Part shown: piece after piece, positions 50,211 through 59,710 of the stretch
Position numbering within the stretch: position 1 is the first letter of the stretch
Layout: every line of letters begins with the position of its first letter
The notes under the pieces: generated by a model
The model's database searches: none
What the model saw: the letters and a program-made list of their open reading frames with translations, nothing else
Told to the model about the DNA's origin: nothing
Translations under genes and position numbers: made by a program
Assembly (NCBI GenBank): GCA_937907605.1
Contig: CALCYI010000048.1
Location: 1-64,000, forward strand
DNA from: an uncultured Clostridia bacterium
GTDB lineage: Bacteria; Bacillota; Clostridia; Oscillospirales; Acutalibacteraceae
Direction of reading: 5' to 3'
DNA length: 64,000 nucleotides

Positions 50211-51018
50211 CTTTTACTAATACCCCGCATACTAAATATCTTTTACTGCTTTGGTTTCTTATACAGGTAGAAAGCACTACTATATTATCGTTTAACGACA
50301 GCTCCCTGTCAAGATTATTACGGACATTTTTTACGCCCGTTGTCGGGTTTTGTATCATACCGAGAAATTCCGCAAATACCCTGTCGTCCTCAAAATCAAA
50401 GAAATTCATAAGGTGACGGCTGTCGTATTTAAACGCGGAAACAATCTTATAGGTGAGCTTCCTTTTTGGCATATAGATATAGAAATTTTCGTGCTTATCA
50501 AAAAAGTCGCCGTCCTCGAACCTGTGGAGAGTGGTAAACATCGTATCCGAATAGCCGTTATGGCCGTATATAACCGTAACTCTGTCCGAAAAGTCCTTGG
50601 AATTACACATTTCGGTATATATAGCGCCCCTTGCAAGCCACTTCTTAGTATAAGCGTCGTGCTTAAGGTAGAAGGCGTCGTCCGTCTTTGACTGTACTAC
50701 AGGATGGTCCACCTTGGTTCCCGGGACCTTAAGCCACGCGTATATTTCGTCATTCTGCTTCCGGAGGTCGTTGAAGTTAATCGGGTTATCCGCCTTGGCT
50801 GTTTGGGTGGTAGCGGTTGTTTCAACCACCGTTGTTGTCGGCTCCTCCAGCCCCGCAAGATACTGATTATACAGATAATACCCCGTATAAACGGCGCCGA
50901 ATATTATGAGCAGGATTGCAAGGATAATAAAGAAAATCCTCAGCTTTCTTCTGCCCGAATCCTCTTCCTCATAATCTTCGTTTTCATAAAGCTCTTCATT
51001 TTTGTAATCGTCTGGCAT
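50194..51018 (-). CDS. Class B sortase
   Basis: 274 residues. A charged N-terminus and one TM helix (about 26-48) precede a Thr-rich linker and the sortase domain, with catalytic His in YGHNG, Cys in LSTC and Arg in IRNQSSKR. Class B-type substrates carry NPQTN or SPKTG signals. The neighbour gene encodes an SPKTG protein, so it is the probable substrate. Overlaps the LCP gene by 17 bases. Confidence 0.9.
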   Translation of the reverse strand: MPDDYKNEELYENEDYEEEDSGRRKLRIFFIILAILLIIFGAVYTGYYLYNQYLAGLEEPTTTVVETTATTQTAKADNPINFNDLRKQNDEIYAWLKVPGTKVDHPVVQSKTDDAFYLKHDAYTKKWLARGAIYTEMCNSKDFSDRVTVIYGHNGYSDTMFTTLHRFEDGDFFDKHENFYIYMPKRKLTYKIVSAFKYDSRHLMNFFDFEDDRVFAEFLGMIQNPTTGVKNVRNNLDRELSLNDNIVVLSTCIRNQSSKRYLVCGVLVKDEETN

Positions 51019-51036
51019 ATGAACACCTACATAATA

Positions 51037-51062
51037 AAGCCCGCAACATAACGTTACGGGCC
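51037..51062 (-). terminator. Terminator between sortase substrate and sortase
   Basis: GCCCG/CGGGC outer stem with inner AAC/GTT arm (51039-51061, one mismatch) and T-rich minus-strand tail. Read-through to the sortase gene is possible. Confidence 0.65.
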
Positions 51063-51079
51063 TTCGGTTTTACTTATAA

Positions 51080-51562
51080 TTAGTCTTCCTTTTTCTTAAG
51101 TGCGCCGAGAATAGCTACGCCTGCGCCCATAGCAGCAATACCTGCCGCAGCTGCAGCACCGGTCTTAGGTGAGGTCTTGGACTTATCCTTGGACGTGCCG
51201 CTGGACGTGTCGAACTCTACGATAGCGTTAGCAACAACGTCGCCCTCATATTCGGGGAATACTCTGATAGTAACCTTGGTTAAATCGTCGGACTCATAAA
51301 TAATCTCATAGTCCTTGCCTTCAACCATATCTTCAAATTCCCAGCCGACTACGGTACCATCGCCGGTATAAGTAAAGGTATACTCTCTCGGATTAGGATT
51401 CTTGATATCTACATCGTCGCTTTCCTTACCGTTAACCTTACCGGTTACGTTCGTAATCTCGCCGGGGCTTACAACGGTACCTGCTGCTAATGCTGAAAAA
51501 GCAACAGAGTTAACCGCTAAAATCATAACTAATGAAAGAACAATTGACATTACCTTTTTCAT
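51080..51562 (-). CDS. Secreted sortase substrate with SPKTG anchor
   Basis: 160 residues from ATG 51562 (GAGGTG site); an in-frame GTG at 51571 is less likely. A signal peptide (about 1-27) leads to a beta-type domain of roughly 90 residues. The C-terminus has SPKTG, a hydrophobic stretch of Ala/Gly/Ile and a KKKED tail, a sorting signal matching the class B sortase beside it. It is probably a wall-attached surface protein of unknown role. Confidence 0.85.
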   Translation of the reverse strand: MKKVMSIVLSLVMILAVNSVAFSALAAGTVVSPGEITNVTGKVNGKESDDVDIKNPNPREYTFTYTGDGTVVGWEFEDMVEGKDYEIIYESDDLTKVTIRVFPEYEGDVVANAIVEFDTSSGTSKDKSKTSPKTGAAAAAGIAAMGAGVAILGALKKKED

Positions 51563-51616
51563 TTTTAACACCTCAAATTTTAAAATATATAATTACTTAG
51601 ATAATTAATCAAATAG

Positions 51617-51645
51617 ATTATAGCATTAAAGATGTGATTTGTAAA
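51617..51645 (-). promoter_or_regulatory. Promoter of the sortase-substrate gene
   Basis: Minus strand TTTACA (51640-51645), 17-base spacer, TATAAT (51617-51622). Confidence 0.65.
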
Positions 51646-51729
51646 GACTTTTTTTAAATAATTTAATGGATAATTTTTACTCCATACACTTAGTGTGTCA
51701 AGGAATAAAATCAACAAGATATAGCGGTG

Positions 51730-53580
51730 TTACGAAAGCTTAGCCTTACCCGTGCAGAGTTCGTAGTACCTTCCCTTTGCGTCGAGGAGCGTTTCGTGGT
51801 CGCCCCTTTCGATTATTCTTCCGTGCTCGAGCACCATAATAGCATTGGAGTTCCTTACGGTCGAAAGGCGGTGGGCGATTACGAATACCGTCCTGCCCTC
51901 CATAAGTCTGTCCATACCGTGCTCAATATGTGCCTCCGTCCTCGTATCGACCGAGGAGGTCGCCTCGTCAAGTATCATAACGGGCGGGTCGGCAACCGCG
52001 GCTCTTGCGATTGCGAGTAGCTGGCGCTGTCCCTGTGAGAGATTTGCGCCGTCGCCTGTGATTTCGGTATTATACTGCTCGGGCAGATGACGGATAAACG
52101 AGTGCGCTGAGGCGAGCTTAGCCGCGGCAATACATTCCTCGTCGGTAGCGTCGAGCCTGCCGTAGCGAATATTATCCATTATCGTACCCGTGAAGAGATG
52201 GGTATCCTGGAGCACCATTGCAAGCGAGCGCCTTAAATCCGCCTTTTTAATGCGCTTAATGTCAATTCCGTCGTAGGTTATCGCGCCGTCCTGAATATCG
52301 TAAAAGCGGTTAATAAGATTGGTGATAGTCGTCTTGCCCGCGCCGGTTGAGCCTACGAAGGCAATCTTCTGCGACGGCTTCGCGTACAGGCTGATTTCGT
52401 GCAGAACGGGCTTGCCCTCAACGTATTCAAAGCTTACCTCATCGAAAACAACCTTGCCCTCGACGGGTATTCTCTCCTCTCCGTCAACCCAGTACCAGCG
52501 CTTGCCGTTATCACTCTTAACCTCCTCAAGAGTAACCGTACCCTCGTCAACCTCGCTGTCCATATTCATAATCTCGAATACGCGCTCAGCGCCTGCGAGA
52601 GCCGAGAAAATGTTATTCATCTGGTTCATTATCTGGCTTATAGGACGTGTAAACTGACGTGAATAGCTAAGGAAGGTAAAGAAGGTACCTATATCAAGCG
52701 AGGACGCAAGCACGAGGAACGCGCCCGCAAAGGTAATCGTAGCAAACGAGGCGTTATTAATGCCCGTGGATACGGGACCCATAATGCCCGAATAGAAGTT
52801 CGCGCTCGTGGCGGTTTCCCTGTATTTTTCATTGAGCGTATCAAAGGCATCGTTAGCCTCCTGCTCGTGATTAAAGACCTTAACGACCCTCATGCCCTCG
52901 ATGGTTTCCTCGATATTGCCGTTCATCTTGCCGAGCGCCGCCTGCTGCGCCTTATAATACTTCTTTGTATGCTTTGCGATATTCATTGAATTAATGACCA
53001 TGATCACAAGGAATACGAGCGCAACGAGGAATAACTGCCACTTAAGGACAAGCATCATAACTATCGTCGAAACGAACTGGAATACTGAGGAGATGAGCTG
53101 AACGATTGTCTGCTCAAGCATCATCTGGATATTATCGACGTCGTTGGTAAAGCGGCTCATAATCTCGCCGTGGGTTTCGCCGTCAAAATACCTCAGCGGA
53201 AGAGTCTGAAGGTGGTCAAATAAATCCTTACGGATAATATTAGTCGTCTTATAGGCAATCTTCACCATAATCTTCGCCTGAACGAAGGAAAAAACGGAAG
53301 CGCCAATATAAAACGCGGAAACTATTATTAAATTTTTAGTCAGCAGCCTTACGCCCTCGGTGGCGAAGGTATTTGCCTTAATCGTATCGGCAACGCCGTT
53401 GAGTATCGGCTTTAACCAGTACGCCGCAGCGGTTTCGCACACGGTGTTGAGCACAAGCGTAAACAGCACAATAATAAGCAGGTACTTGCTTTTGCCGATA
53501 TACTCGATTATTCCCAGCAGGGTTTTCTTTGCATTCTTGGGCTTAACTACGCCCGGGTTTCTTCCTCCTCCCGGCGGCAT
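51730..53580 (-). CDS. ABC exporter half-transporter, catalytically complete subunit
   Basis: 616 residues: six TM helices (about 20-330), then a nucleotide-binding domain with GSTGAGKTT as Walker A, LSQGQRQLL as signature, MILDEATSSVD as Walker B with catalytic Glu, and IAHRLST with the switch His. Pairs with the following-upstream gene as a heterodimeric exporter of drugs, lipids or peptides. The start shares a base with the partner's stop. Confidence 0.92.
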   Translation of the reverse strand: MPPGGGRNPGVVKPKNAKKTLLGIIEYIGKSKYLLIIVLFTLVLNTVCETAAAYWLKPILNGVADTIKANTFATEGVRLLTKNLIIVSAFYIGASVFSFVQAKIMVKIAYKTTNIIRKDLFDHLQTLPLRYFDGETHGEIMSRFTNDVDNIQMMLEQTIVQLISSVFQFVSTIVMMLVLKWQLFLVALVFLVIMVINSMNIAKHTKKYYKAQQAALGKMNGNIEETIEGMRVVKVFNHEQEANDAFDTLNEKYRETATSANFYSGIMGPVSTGINNASFATITFAGAFLVLASSLDIGTFFTFLSYSRQFTRPISQIMNQMNNIFSALAGAERVFEIMNMDSEVDEGTVTLEEVKSDNGKRWYWVDGEERIPVEGKVVFDEVSFEYVEGKPVLHEISLYAKPSQKIAFVGSTGAGKTTITNLINRFYDIQDGAITYDGIDIKRIKKADLRRSLAMVLQDTHLFTGTIMDNIRYGRLDATDEECIAAAKLASAHSFIRHLPEQYNTEITGDGANLSQGQRQLLAIARAAVADPPVMILDEATSSVDTRTEAHIEHGMDRLMEGRTVFVIAHRLSTVRNSNAIMVLEHGRIIERGDHETLLDAKGRYYELCTGKAKLS

Positions 53581-55319
53581 TATTCAAGCACCCCCTTCTG
53601 CTGAGTTTTATAAATCTCGGAGTAAATCTCGCTCTTTTCCATAAGCTCGTCGTGCGTGCCTACGGACTCGAGCCTGCCCTCGTCAAGCACAAGGATTTTA
53701 TCCGCGTCCTTAACCGAGGAGATACGCTGAGCGATGATGAATACGGTGGTATCCTTAAGCTCGTTATAAAAGCTCTCTCTTATCTTAGCCTCTGTTGCGG
53801 TATCGACCGCGGAGGTTGAGTCGTCAAGAATAAGTATTTTAGGCTGTTTAATCATAGCCCTCGCGATACAGAGCCTCTGCTTCTGACCGCCCGAAAGGTT
53901 AACGCCGCCCTGCGACAAATCGGTATCGTAGCCGCTGGGCTGTTCGCCGATAAAGCCGTCAGCCTGCGCGGACTTGCACGCGGCTATAATCTCCTCATCG
54001 GTCGCGTCCTTTTTGCCCCAGCGGATATTGTCCTTTATCGTACCCGAGAAGAGCACGTTTTTCTGGAGCACCACGCCTATTAAATCCCTGAGCGCCGTAA
54101 GGTCATAGTCGCGGACGTCAACGCCGTCGATTTTTACGCTGCCACCCGTTACGTCGTAAAGCCTCGGAATGAGATTAACGAGGCTTGACTTACCGCTGCC
54201 CGTGGAGCCGATTATGCCAACAATATCGCCAGCGTTCGCCCTAAAGCTTATATCCTGGAGCACGTTATCGCCCTCGTGATAGCCGAAGGATACTCCGTCG
54301 AATTCAACGGCGCCCTGCGGATTTTCGGGGATGAAGGGGCTTTCGGGGTTAACTATATCAATCTCGGTATCAAGCACCTCTACGACACGGTCGCCGCACG
54401 CCTTTGCCCTCGTGAGCTGAAGCAGGAACATAGACACCATAACGATATTCATAAGCACCTGAATTATGTACGAGGCAAGCACGGAAATCTGACCTACGTC
54501 CATTAAGCCCTTAGCCGCGTCGTTCGCGCCCTTTGCGTAAATGAACACGATTACTACGTTGAGCATAAGCATAAGGATAGGCATTACGGTTACGATTAAG
54601 CCCGCCGCCCTTGCGCCCTGCGCAGCAAGGTCGTCGGACGCGTTGTGGAACTTATCCTTTTCCCTGTCCTCGCGGACGAAAGCCTTTACGACTCTTATAC
54701 CGATAAGGTTTTCCTGTACTACCTGGTTTACCTTATCAATCTTCTTCTGCATTTTCTGGAAGAGCGGGAAGCCGTATTTGAGCAGCAGCGCAACTATTAC
54801 CGCAATAATCGGCAGCAGCGCCACAAGAATCATAGAAAGCTTCCAGTTAATACGGAATGCAAAAAACGCCGAAACGACAAGAAGCGCAGGCGCGCGGATA
54901 AGCATACGAAGCGTCATAATAAGCGTGTTTTGCAGCATCGTTACGTCGTTGGTCAGCCTTGTGGTGAGCGACGAGGTTGAAAACGTATCGATATTCTTAA
55001 AGGAAAAAGCACTGATTTTTGCATACATCGCTTTCCTTAAACGGTAGGAAAAGCGCTGGCTTGCAATGCTCGAAGTTTTCATCGTCATAAGCCCGCCGCA
55101 GAGTCCGATAACGGCAAGCAAAAACATAAACACGCCCGTTTTGACAACGTAAGACTTTACATCACCGCCGTTTGCAGCGGCAGCTTCAACACGGTTATAT
55201 ATCAAATTTGAAATTGACGGAAGCGCAAGCTCGCACACAGCTTCGATAATCATACCCGAGGCGCTGAGCAGGCACATCCACCAAAGTCCGTGCATATATT
55301 TTGACAGTTTTTTTAGCAT
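53580..55319 (-). CDS. ABC exporter half-transporter, degenerate-site subunit
   Basis: 579 residues: TM domain, then GSTGSGKSS as Walker A and LSGGQKQRL as a good signature. Walker B reads ILDDSTSAVD, with Asp in place of the catalytic Glu, and the switch motif reads IAQRISS, Gln in place of His. This combination marks the degenerate site of heterodimeric exporters of the TM287/288 type. First gene of the pair; promoter at 55354-55382. Confidence 0.92.
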   Translation of the reverse strand: MLKKLSKYMHGLWWMCLLSASGMIIEAVCELALPSISNLIYNRVEAAAANGGDVKSYVVKTGVFMFLLAVIGLCGGLMTMKTSSIASQRFSYRLRKAMYAKISAFSFKNIDTFSTSSLTTRLTNDVTMLQNTLIMTLRMLIRAPALLVVSAFFAFRINWKLSMILVALLPIIAVIVALLLKYGFPLFQKMQKKIDKVNQVVQENLIGIRVVKAFVREDREKDKFHNASDDLAAQGARAAGLIVTVMPILMLMLNVVIVFIYAKGANDAAKGLMDVGQISVLASYIIQVLMNIVMVSMFLLQLTRAKACGDRVVEVLDTEIDIVNPESPFIPENPQGAVEFDGVSFGYHEGDNVLQDISFRANAGDIVGIIGSTGSGKSSLVNLIPRLYDVTGGSVKIDGVDVRDYDLTALRDLIGVVLQKNVLFSGTIKDNIRWGKKDATDEEIIAACKSAQADGFIGEQPSGYDTDLSQGGVNLSGGQKQRLCIARAMIKQPKILILDDSTSAVDTATEAKIRESFYNELKDTTVFIIAQRISSVKDADKILVLDEGRLESVGTHDELMEKSEIYSEIYKTQQKGVLE

Positions 55320-55353
55320 ATGGTTTCTCCGAAATCAACAAATTAGTGTGAGT

Positions 55354-55382
55354 ATTATATCATATCCGATTAACATTATCAA
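55354..55382 (-). promoter_or_regulatory. Promoter of the ABC exporter operon
   Basis: Minus strand TTGATA (55377-55382), 17-base spacer, TATAAT (55354-55359). Confidence 0.65.
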
Positions 55383-55391
55383 GAATTTGTA

Positions 55392-55420
55392 TTGATATAA
55401 ATTATATATTATGCTAAAAT
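55392..55420 (+). promoter_or_regulatory. Promoter of ksgA
   Basis: TTGATA (55392-55397), 17-base spacer, TAAAAT (55415-55420), divergent from the exporter promoter. Confidence 0.55.
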
Positions 55421-55446
55421 AACTTGACTGATAAAGGGTGAAATCA

Positions 55447-56304
55447 ATGAACTATAATTTATGCGACATTAAAACGATAGAGAGTCTACTGAAAAAGCAC
55501 GGCTTTACCTTTTCAAAGGCGCTCGGTCAGAACTTTTTAATTGACGAAAAGGTGTGTCCGAAAATGGCGGAGCTGCTCTGCGCAAACTCAAAGACGGGTG
55601 TGCTTGAAATCGGCGCGGGTATCGGAGTGCTTACAAAGGAGCTTTGCAAAAGGGCGGGCAAGGTCTGCGCCGTTGAGCTTGACAGGAGGCTTTATCCCGT
55701 ACTTTCCGAAACGCTCGGCGACTATGATAACTTTGAGCTTGTTGAGGGCGATATTATGAAGCTCGACCTTAAGGCTCTGCTTGAGGAAAAATTCAGCTCC
55801 TGCAACAGCGTTAAGGTATGTGCTAACCTGCCGTACTACATCACCTCGCCAGTAATTATGCTCCTGCTTGAGAGCAGGCTGCCGATAAGCGAAATTGAGG
55901 TAATGGTGCAAAAGGAGGCGGCGGACAGGCTCTGCGCAGAAATCGGCACGCGCGAGGCGGGCGCGGTAAGCGTTGCGGTAAACTACTTCGGAAAAGCCGA
56001 AAAGCTTTTCGAGGTAGGGCGCGAAAGCTTTATGCCCTCGCCGAAGGTTGACAGCGCGGTTATAAAAATCACGCTTTATAGCGAGCCGAGGTATAGCGTT
56101 GACGACGAAAAAAGGTTTTTTACCTTTATACGCGCAGCGTTTGCTCAACGGCGCAAAACCCTCGTGAATTCGCTCTCCTCAAGCCTCGGTATACCCAAAG
56201 GAAAAATCACCGAGGCGCTCAAAAACGAAGGGCTAAGCGCAAGCGTAAGGGCGGAAAATATAACTATGGAGGAATTCGTAAGGCTTTACGGATTACTGTA
56301 TTAA
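55447..56304 (+). CDS. ksgA: 16S rRNA dimethyladenosine transferase
   Basis: 285 residues from ATG 55447 (AAGGGTG site; an in-frame GTG at 55438 sits within it). N6-dimethylates two adenosines at the 3' end of 16S rRNA. Motifs: FSKALGQNFLID, the SAM loop LEIGAGIGVLT and the catalytic NLPYYITSPV. Followed by a MATE gene one base later. Confidence 0.95.
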   Translation: MNYNLCDIKTIESLLKKHGFTFSKALGQNFLIDEKVCPKMAELLCANSKTGVLEIGAGIGVLTKELCKRAGKVCAVELDRRLYPVLSETLGDYDNFELVEGDIMKLDLKALLEEKFSSCNSVKVCANLPYYITSPVIMLLLESRLPISEIEVMVQKEAADRLCAEIGTREAGAVSVAVNYFGKAEKLFEVGRESFMPSPKVDSAVIKITLYSEPRYSVDDEKRFFTFIRAAFAQRRKTLVNSLSSSLGIPKGKITEALKNEGLSASVRAENITMEEFVRLYGLLY

Positions 56305-56305
56305 T

Positions 56306-57697
56306 ATGGCTAAGAGGGACAGCACTTTAATCTTCAGCGAATACAGCATACCCAAGGCGGTTTCAGCCCTTGCGCTCCCGTCAATGCTCGGTATGCTCAT
56401 TAATATTGTATATAATCTTGCGGACACGTTTTTTGTAGGACAGACGGGCAACGCAAATCAGGTTTCGGCGGTTTCGGTCGCTATGCCGCTCTTTCTCTTT
56501 TTCCTCGCGCTCGGCAACCTTTTCGGAGTCGGCGGCTGTGCGTTCATCAGCCGCTCTCTCGGTGAGGGAAAAAGGGACAAAATCAAGACGATTTCATCCT
56601 TTTGTATCTACACGGGAATAGGCGTAAGCCTTGCGCTTGCGGTGATTTTTATTATCTTTAGAAAGCCGATGCTCTACCTCGCGGGAGCGAGCGACAACAG
56701 CATAAGCTACGCGGTTGACTACCTGTTCTGGATAGCTTGCGGCGCACCGTTCATAGTGCTCTCGATAATGACGGGCAACCTGATACGCGGCGAGGGCGCG
56801 GCAAGGCAGTCGATGACAGGTATGGTAATCGGTCAAATTACAAATATAATCCTCGACCCGATATTCATACTTTCGTCGGGGAGCAGGCTCTTTTCCTTCC
56901 ACCTCCCGTTCGGGCTCGGGCTCGGCGTTGCGGGAGCGGCGATAGCGACGGTAATAGGCAATATCGTTTCGGTTATTTACTTCCTTATCTACTTTTTAAG
57001 AGGTAAATCAATCCTCTCGATTACGCCTGCGCGGTATTCGGCAAGGGGCGGAATAGTTAAGGGCGTTATCGGGGTAGGCGCTCCCGCGGCGCTTACGAAC
57101 CTTTTAATGAGCTTTTCAAATATTGTAATTAATATGTTCCTGTCAAACTACGGCGACAACGCGGTTGCGGCAATGGGCGTTGCGATGAAGGCAAATATGC
57201 TTATAACAATGCTCCAGCTCGGACTCGCGCAGGGCATACAGCCGCTGGTCGGCTACTGCTACGGCGCAAGGAACTTTGACAGAATGAAGCGCACTATACG
57301 CTTTTCCACGGTGTGTAACCTGATAATAGGCTTCGTTACCGCGGCGTTCTATTTCTTTGCAAGGCGGCAGGTTATCGGAGTATTTATTGAAAACGAGGAG
57401 GTTATCGGCTACGGAGTAAAAATGCTCACTGCGCTTATGAGCTCCGGCGCGGTGCTCGGTATAATGTTCATAATCAACTTTTCGTTTCAGGGCATGGGCA
57501 AGGGCGTTCAGTCGCTTCTGCTCGCAGTAGGTCGTCAAGGCTTCATCTACCTCCCCATGCTGTTTATTATGGACAGGCTCGTAGGGCTTGAGGGCATAAT
57601 CTGGGCTCAGCCGATTGCGGACTTTATATGCATAATCGCGGCAGTCATTATGTACCGCGCGGTAATGAAGCGTGAAGAAAGACTGAAAAAACAGTAA
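56306..57697 (+). CDS. MATE family efflux transporter
   Basis: 463 residues with twelve predicted TM helices in two halves. The first half begins KAVSALALPSMLGMLINIVYNLADTFFVGQ, and the second contains PAALTNLLMSFSNIVINMFL in the equivalent place. Antiports cationic drugs or metabolites with Na+ or H+. Probably cotranscribed with ksgA; a terminator follows. Confidence 0.92.
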   Translation: MAKRDSTLIFSEYSIPKAVSALALPSMLGMLINIVYNLADTFFVGQTGNANQVSAVSVAMPLFLFFLALGNLFGVGGCAFISRSLGEGKRDKIKTISSFCIYTGIGVSLALAVIFIIFRKPMLYLAGASDNSISYAVDYLFWIACGAPFIVLSIMTGNLIRGEGAARQSMTGMVIGQITNIILDPIFILSSGSRLFSFHLPFGLGLGVAGAAIATVIGNIVSVIYFLIYFLRGKSILSITPARYSARGGIVKGVIGVGAPAALTNLLMSFSNIVINMFLSNYGDNAVAAMGVAMKANMLITMLQLGLAQGIQPLVGYCYGARNFDRMKRTIRFSTVCNLIIGFVTAAFYFFARRQVIGVFIENEEVIGYGVKMLTALMSSGAVLGIMFIINFSFQGMGKGVQSLLLAVGRQGFIYLPMLFIMDRLVGLEGIIWAQPIADFICIIAAVIMYRAVMKREERLKKQ

Positions 57698-57707
57698 AAA
57701 TTTGTTC

Positions 57708-57735
57708 AGGGCAGTCGACGGCTGCCCTTTTTTAT
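57708..57735 (+). terminator. Terminator after the MATE gene
   Basis: AGGGCAG/CTGCCCT stem (57708-57714 and 57722-57728) with a 7-base loop and a T run. Confidence 0.85.
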
Positions 57736-58042
57736 TATGGTGATTGTTAAATTTTTAACACTTTTGACAAGTTGTAAATTATGAACAAAATGAGCCGATA
57801 TACTACAGGAATAACACGGGTATTTGTGCACCACAAGGGGTAGTATATAATTGTGAATAGAGTGTAAATCTCGTGCGGGGTGAAGCACAACATATTGAAA
57901 AATATTGCAAAATATGGTATAATAAGGTCAACATATGGAAAGGAAATGTTAACTCGTTCACAATATAATATGTATAATATTTTATTATGAATCATATTAT
58001 AATGAGCCTTCCGTGTGAATAATAAAGAAAGGAGAAGAGGGT
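57736..58042 (+). promoter_or_regulatory. Regulatory region of the nfeD operon
   Basis: No gene. A strong promoter (TTGAAA 57895-57900, 17-base spacer, TATAAT 57918-57923) precedes a long AT-rich leader. Upstream lie a small palindrome, TTGTGCACCACAA (about 57826-57838), and a GTGC...GCAC hairpin (about 57873-57888), possible repressor sites for a stress-type operon. Confidence 0.6.
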
Positions 58043-58480
58043 ATGAAAGAAGTCAATATGTATATTGTTTGGGCGGTTGCGATTTTAGCCTTCGGAGTAT
58101 TCGAGGGACTGACTGCTCAGCTGGTATCGATTTGGTTTGTAGTAGGCTCAATAGGCGCGCTGATTGCGACGGCGCTGCACGCTCCGCTGTGGGTACAGCT
58201 CGTAGTATTCTTCGCGGTGTCGCTGCTCGTTCTTGTAATCACAAGACCGATTGTCAAAAAGCGTCTGCAAAAAGAGCTCCAAAAGACCAATGCCGACCGC
58301 TGTATTGGGCAGGACGCAGTAGTCATAGAGGAAATAAACAACCTGCTTCCGACAGGGCAGGTCAAGGCGGACGGCAAGGTTTGGACTGCCCGCTCCTCCG
58401 ACAAGAGCATAATACCCGAGGGAAGCATTGTAACGGTTGATAAAATCGACGGCGTTAAATTGTTAGTAACACTTAAATAG
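58043..58480 (+). CDS. NfeD-like membrane protein
   Basis: 145 residues: two to three TM helices in the first 75 residues, then a C-terminal OB-fold domain (about 85-145) with GQDAVVIEEI and GSIVTVDKIDGVKLLVTLK. NfeD proteins pair with SPFH scaffolds such as the next gene in membrane quality control. Strong AGGAGAAGAGG site before the ATG. Confidence 0.9.
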   Translation: MKEVNMYIVWAVAILAFGVFEGLTAQLVSIWFVVGSIGALIATALHAPLWVQLVVFFAVSLLVLVITRPIVKKRLQKELQKTNADRCIGQDAVVIEEINNLLPTGQVKADGKVWTARSSDKSIIPEGSIVTVDKIDGVKLLVTLK

Positions 58481-58508
58481 GTTTAAGGTTTAAGATTTAA
58501 GGTTTAAG
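58478..58508 (+). repeat. Second copy of the operon spacer repeat
   Basis: AGGTTTAAG-type units match those between serC and serA (5640-5670) at 30 of 31 bases in the same sense relative to transcription. The copy begins with the nfeD stop codon and precedes the SPFH ribosome binding site. Confidence 0.7.
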
Positions 58509-58533
58509 ATTATTTTTATTAAGGAGAAAGATT

Positions 58534-59460
58534 ATGAATCCGTTTATCATTGTAGCAATTATTATTTTCTTTATTCTCGCAGCGCTCGTGCTGACGAACA
58601 TTAGAATAGTACCGCAGTCAAAGGCTTTCGTGCTTGAAAGACTCGGTGCGTATTATCAGACCTGGGACACAGGACTTCATGTAAAAATCCCGTTCATCGA
58701 CAGGATAGCAAAGACCGTATCCTTAAAGGAGCAGGTTGTTGACTTCAAGCCGCAGCCCGTTATCACGAAGGATAACGTAACGATGCAGATTGACACGGTT
58801 GTATTCTTCCAGATTACAGACCCGAAGCTTTACTGCTACGGCGTTGAGAGCCCGATTTCCGCTATTGAAAATCTTTCGGCTACCACGCTTCGTAACATCA
58901 TCGGTGAATTAGAGCTTGACTCCACCCTCACCTCGCGTGACACAATTAACGCTAAAATCAGGGTTATCCTTGACGAAGCAACCGACCCTTGGGGCATCAA
59001 GGTAAACCGTGTTGAGCTTAAGAACATTATCCCTCCGAGAGAGATTCAGGACGCTATGGAGAAGCAGATGAAGGCTGAGCGTGAAAGACGTGAGGCAATC
59101 CTCCGTGCAGAGGGTGAAAAGCAGTCAAGAATCCTCGTTGCAGAGGGTCATAAGGAAAGTAAAATCCTTGAGGCTGAGGCTGAAAAGCAGAGCGCAATCC
59201 TCCGCGCAGAAGCAGTTAAAGAGGCTAAAATCCGCGAATCCGAGGGTGAGGCGCTCGCTATCAGAACCGTTCAGGAGGCTCAGGCTGACGCAATTAAGCT
59301 CCTCAACGACGCTAACGCAAACGACGCAGTTCTTAAAATCAAGGCTATGGAAGCCTTCGCAAAGGCTGCAAACGGTCAGGCTACAAAGATTATTATCCCC
59401 TCCGAGATTCAGAGCGTAGCAGGCCTTGCAGAAGGAATTGTGGAATCCATCAAAAAGTAA
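58534..59460 (+). CDS. SPFH/Band 7 protein (QmcA/paraslipin-like)
   Basis: 308 residues: one N-terminal TM helix (about 3-22), the band 7 domain (VPQSKAFVLERLGAYYQTWDTGLHVKIPFIDR to about residue 170), then a long Glu/Ala-rich coiled coil (about 170-260) and a C-terminal tail. Forms membrane scaffolds; works with NfeD. AAGGAG before the ATG. Confidence 0.93.
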   Translation: MNPFIIVAIIIFFILAALVLTNIRIVPQSKAFVLERLGAYYQTWDTGLHVKIPFIDRIAKTVSLKEQVVDFKPQPVITKDNVTMQIDTVVFFQITDPKLYCYGVESPISAIENLSATTLRNIIGELELDSTLTSRDTINAKIRVILDEATDPWGIKVNRVELKNIIPPREIQDAMEKQMKAERERREAILRAEGEKQSRILVAEGHKESKILEAEAEKQSAILRAEAVKEAKIRESEGEALAIRTVQEAQADAIKLLNDANANDAVLKIKAMEAFAKAANGQATKIIIPSEIQSVAGLAEGIVESIKK

Positions 59461-59471
59461 AGGAGTAAACT

Positions 59472-59693
59472 ATGGCTGACAAGAAATTAACGCGCGACAC
59501 TACTAACGCAAAGCTTGCGGGCGTATGCGCGGGTATTGCAAAGTACCTCGACATCGACGTAACGATTATCAGAATCCTCTGGGTTTTCATTACCCTTGCA
59601 GGCGGCTCGGGACTGATTGCATACATCGTATGCGCGCTGGTAATGCCCGACGGACCGGACTACACTGACTTCACACACGTAGACAGTAATTAA
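59472..59693 (+). CDS. PspC domain protein
   Basis: 73 residues, a single PspC domain with KLTRDTTNAKLAGVCAGIAKYLDID and a C-terminal TM helix (about 33-57). Part of the phage-shock/envelope stress response family; suits its position after NfeD and SPFH. Confidence 0.92.
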   Translation: MADKKLTRDTTNAKLAGVCAGIAKYLDIDVTIIRILWVFITLAGGSGLIAYIVCALVMPDGPDYTDFTHVDSN

Positions 59694-59710
59694 CAAAAAG
59701 CGTATTAGTT

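Noticed and set aside
57736..58042. Known riboswitch in the nfeD leader
   Set aside because: Small hairpins exist but none matches the conserved core of a class I recognise.
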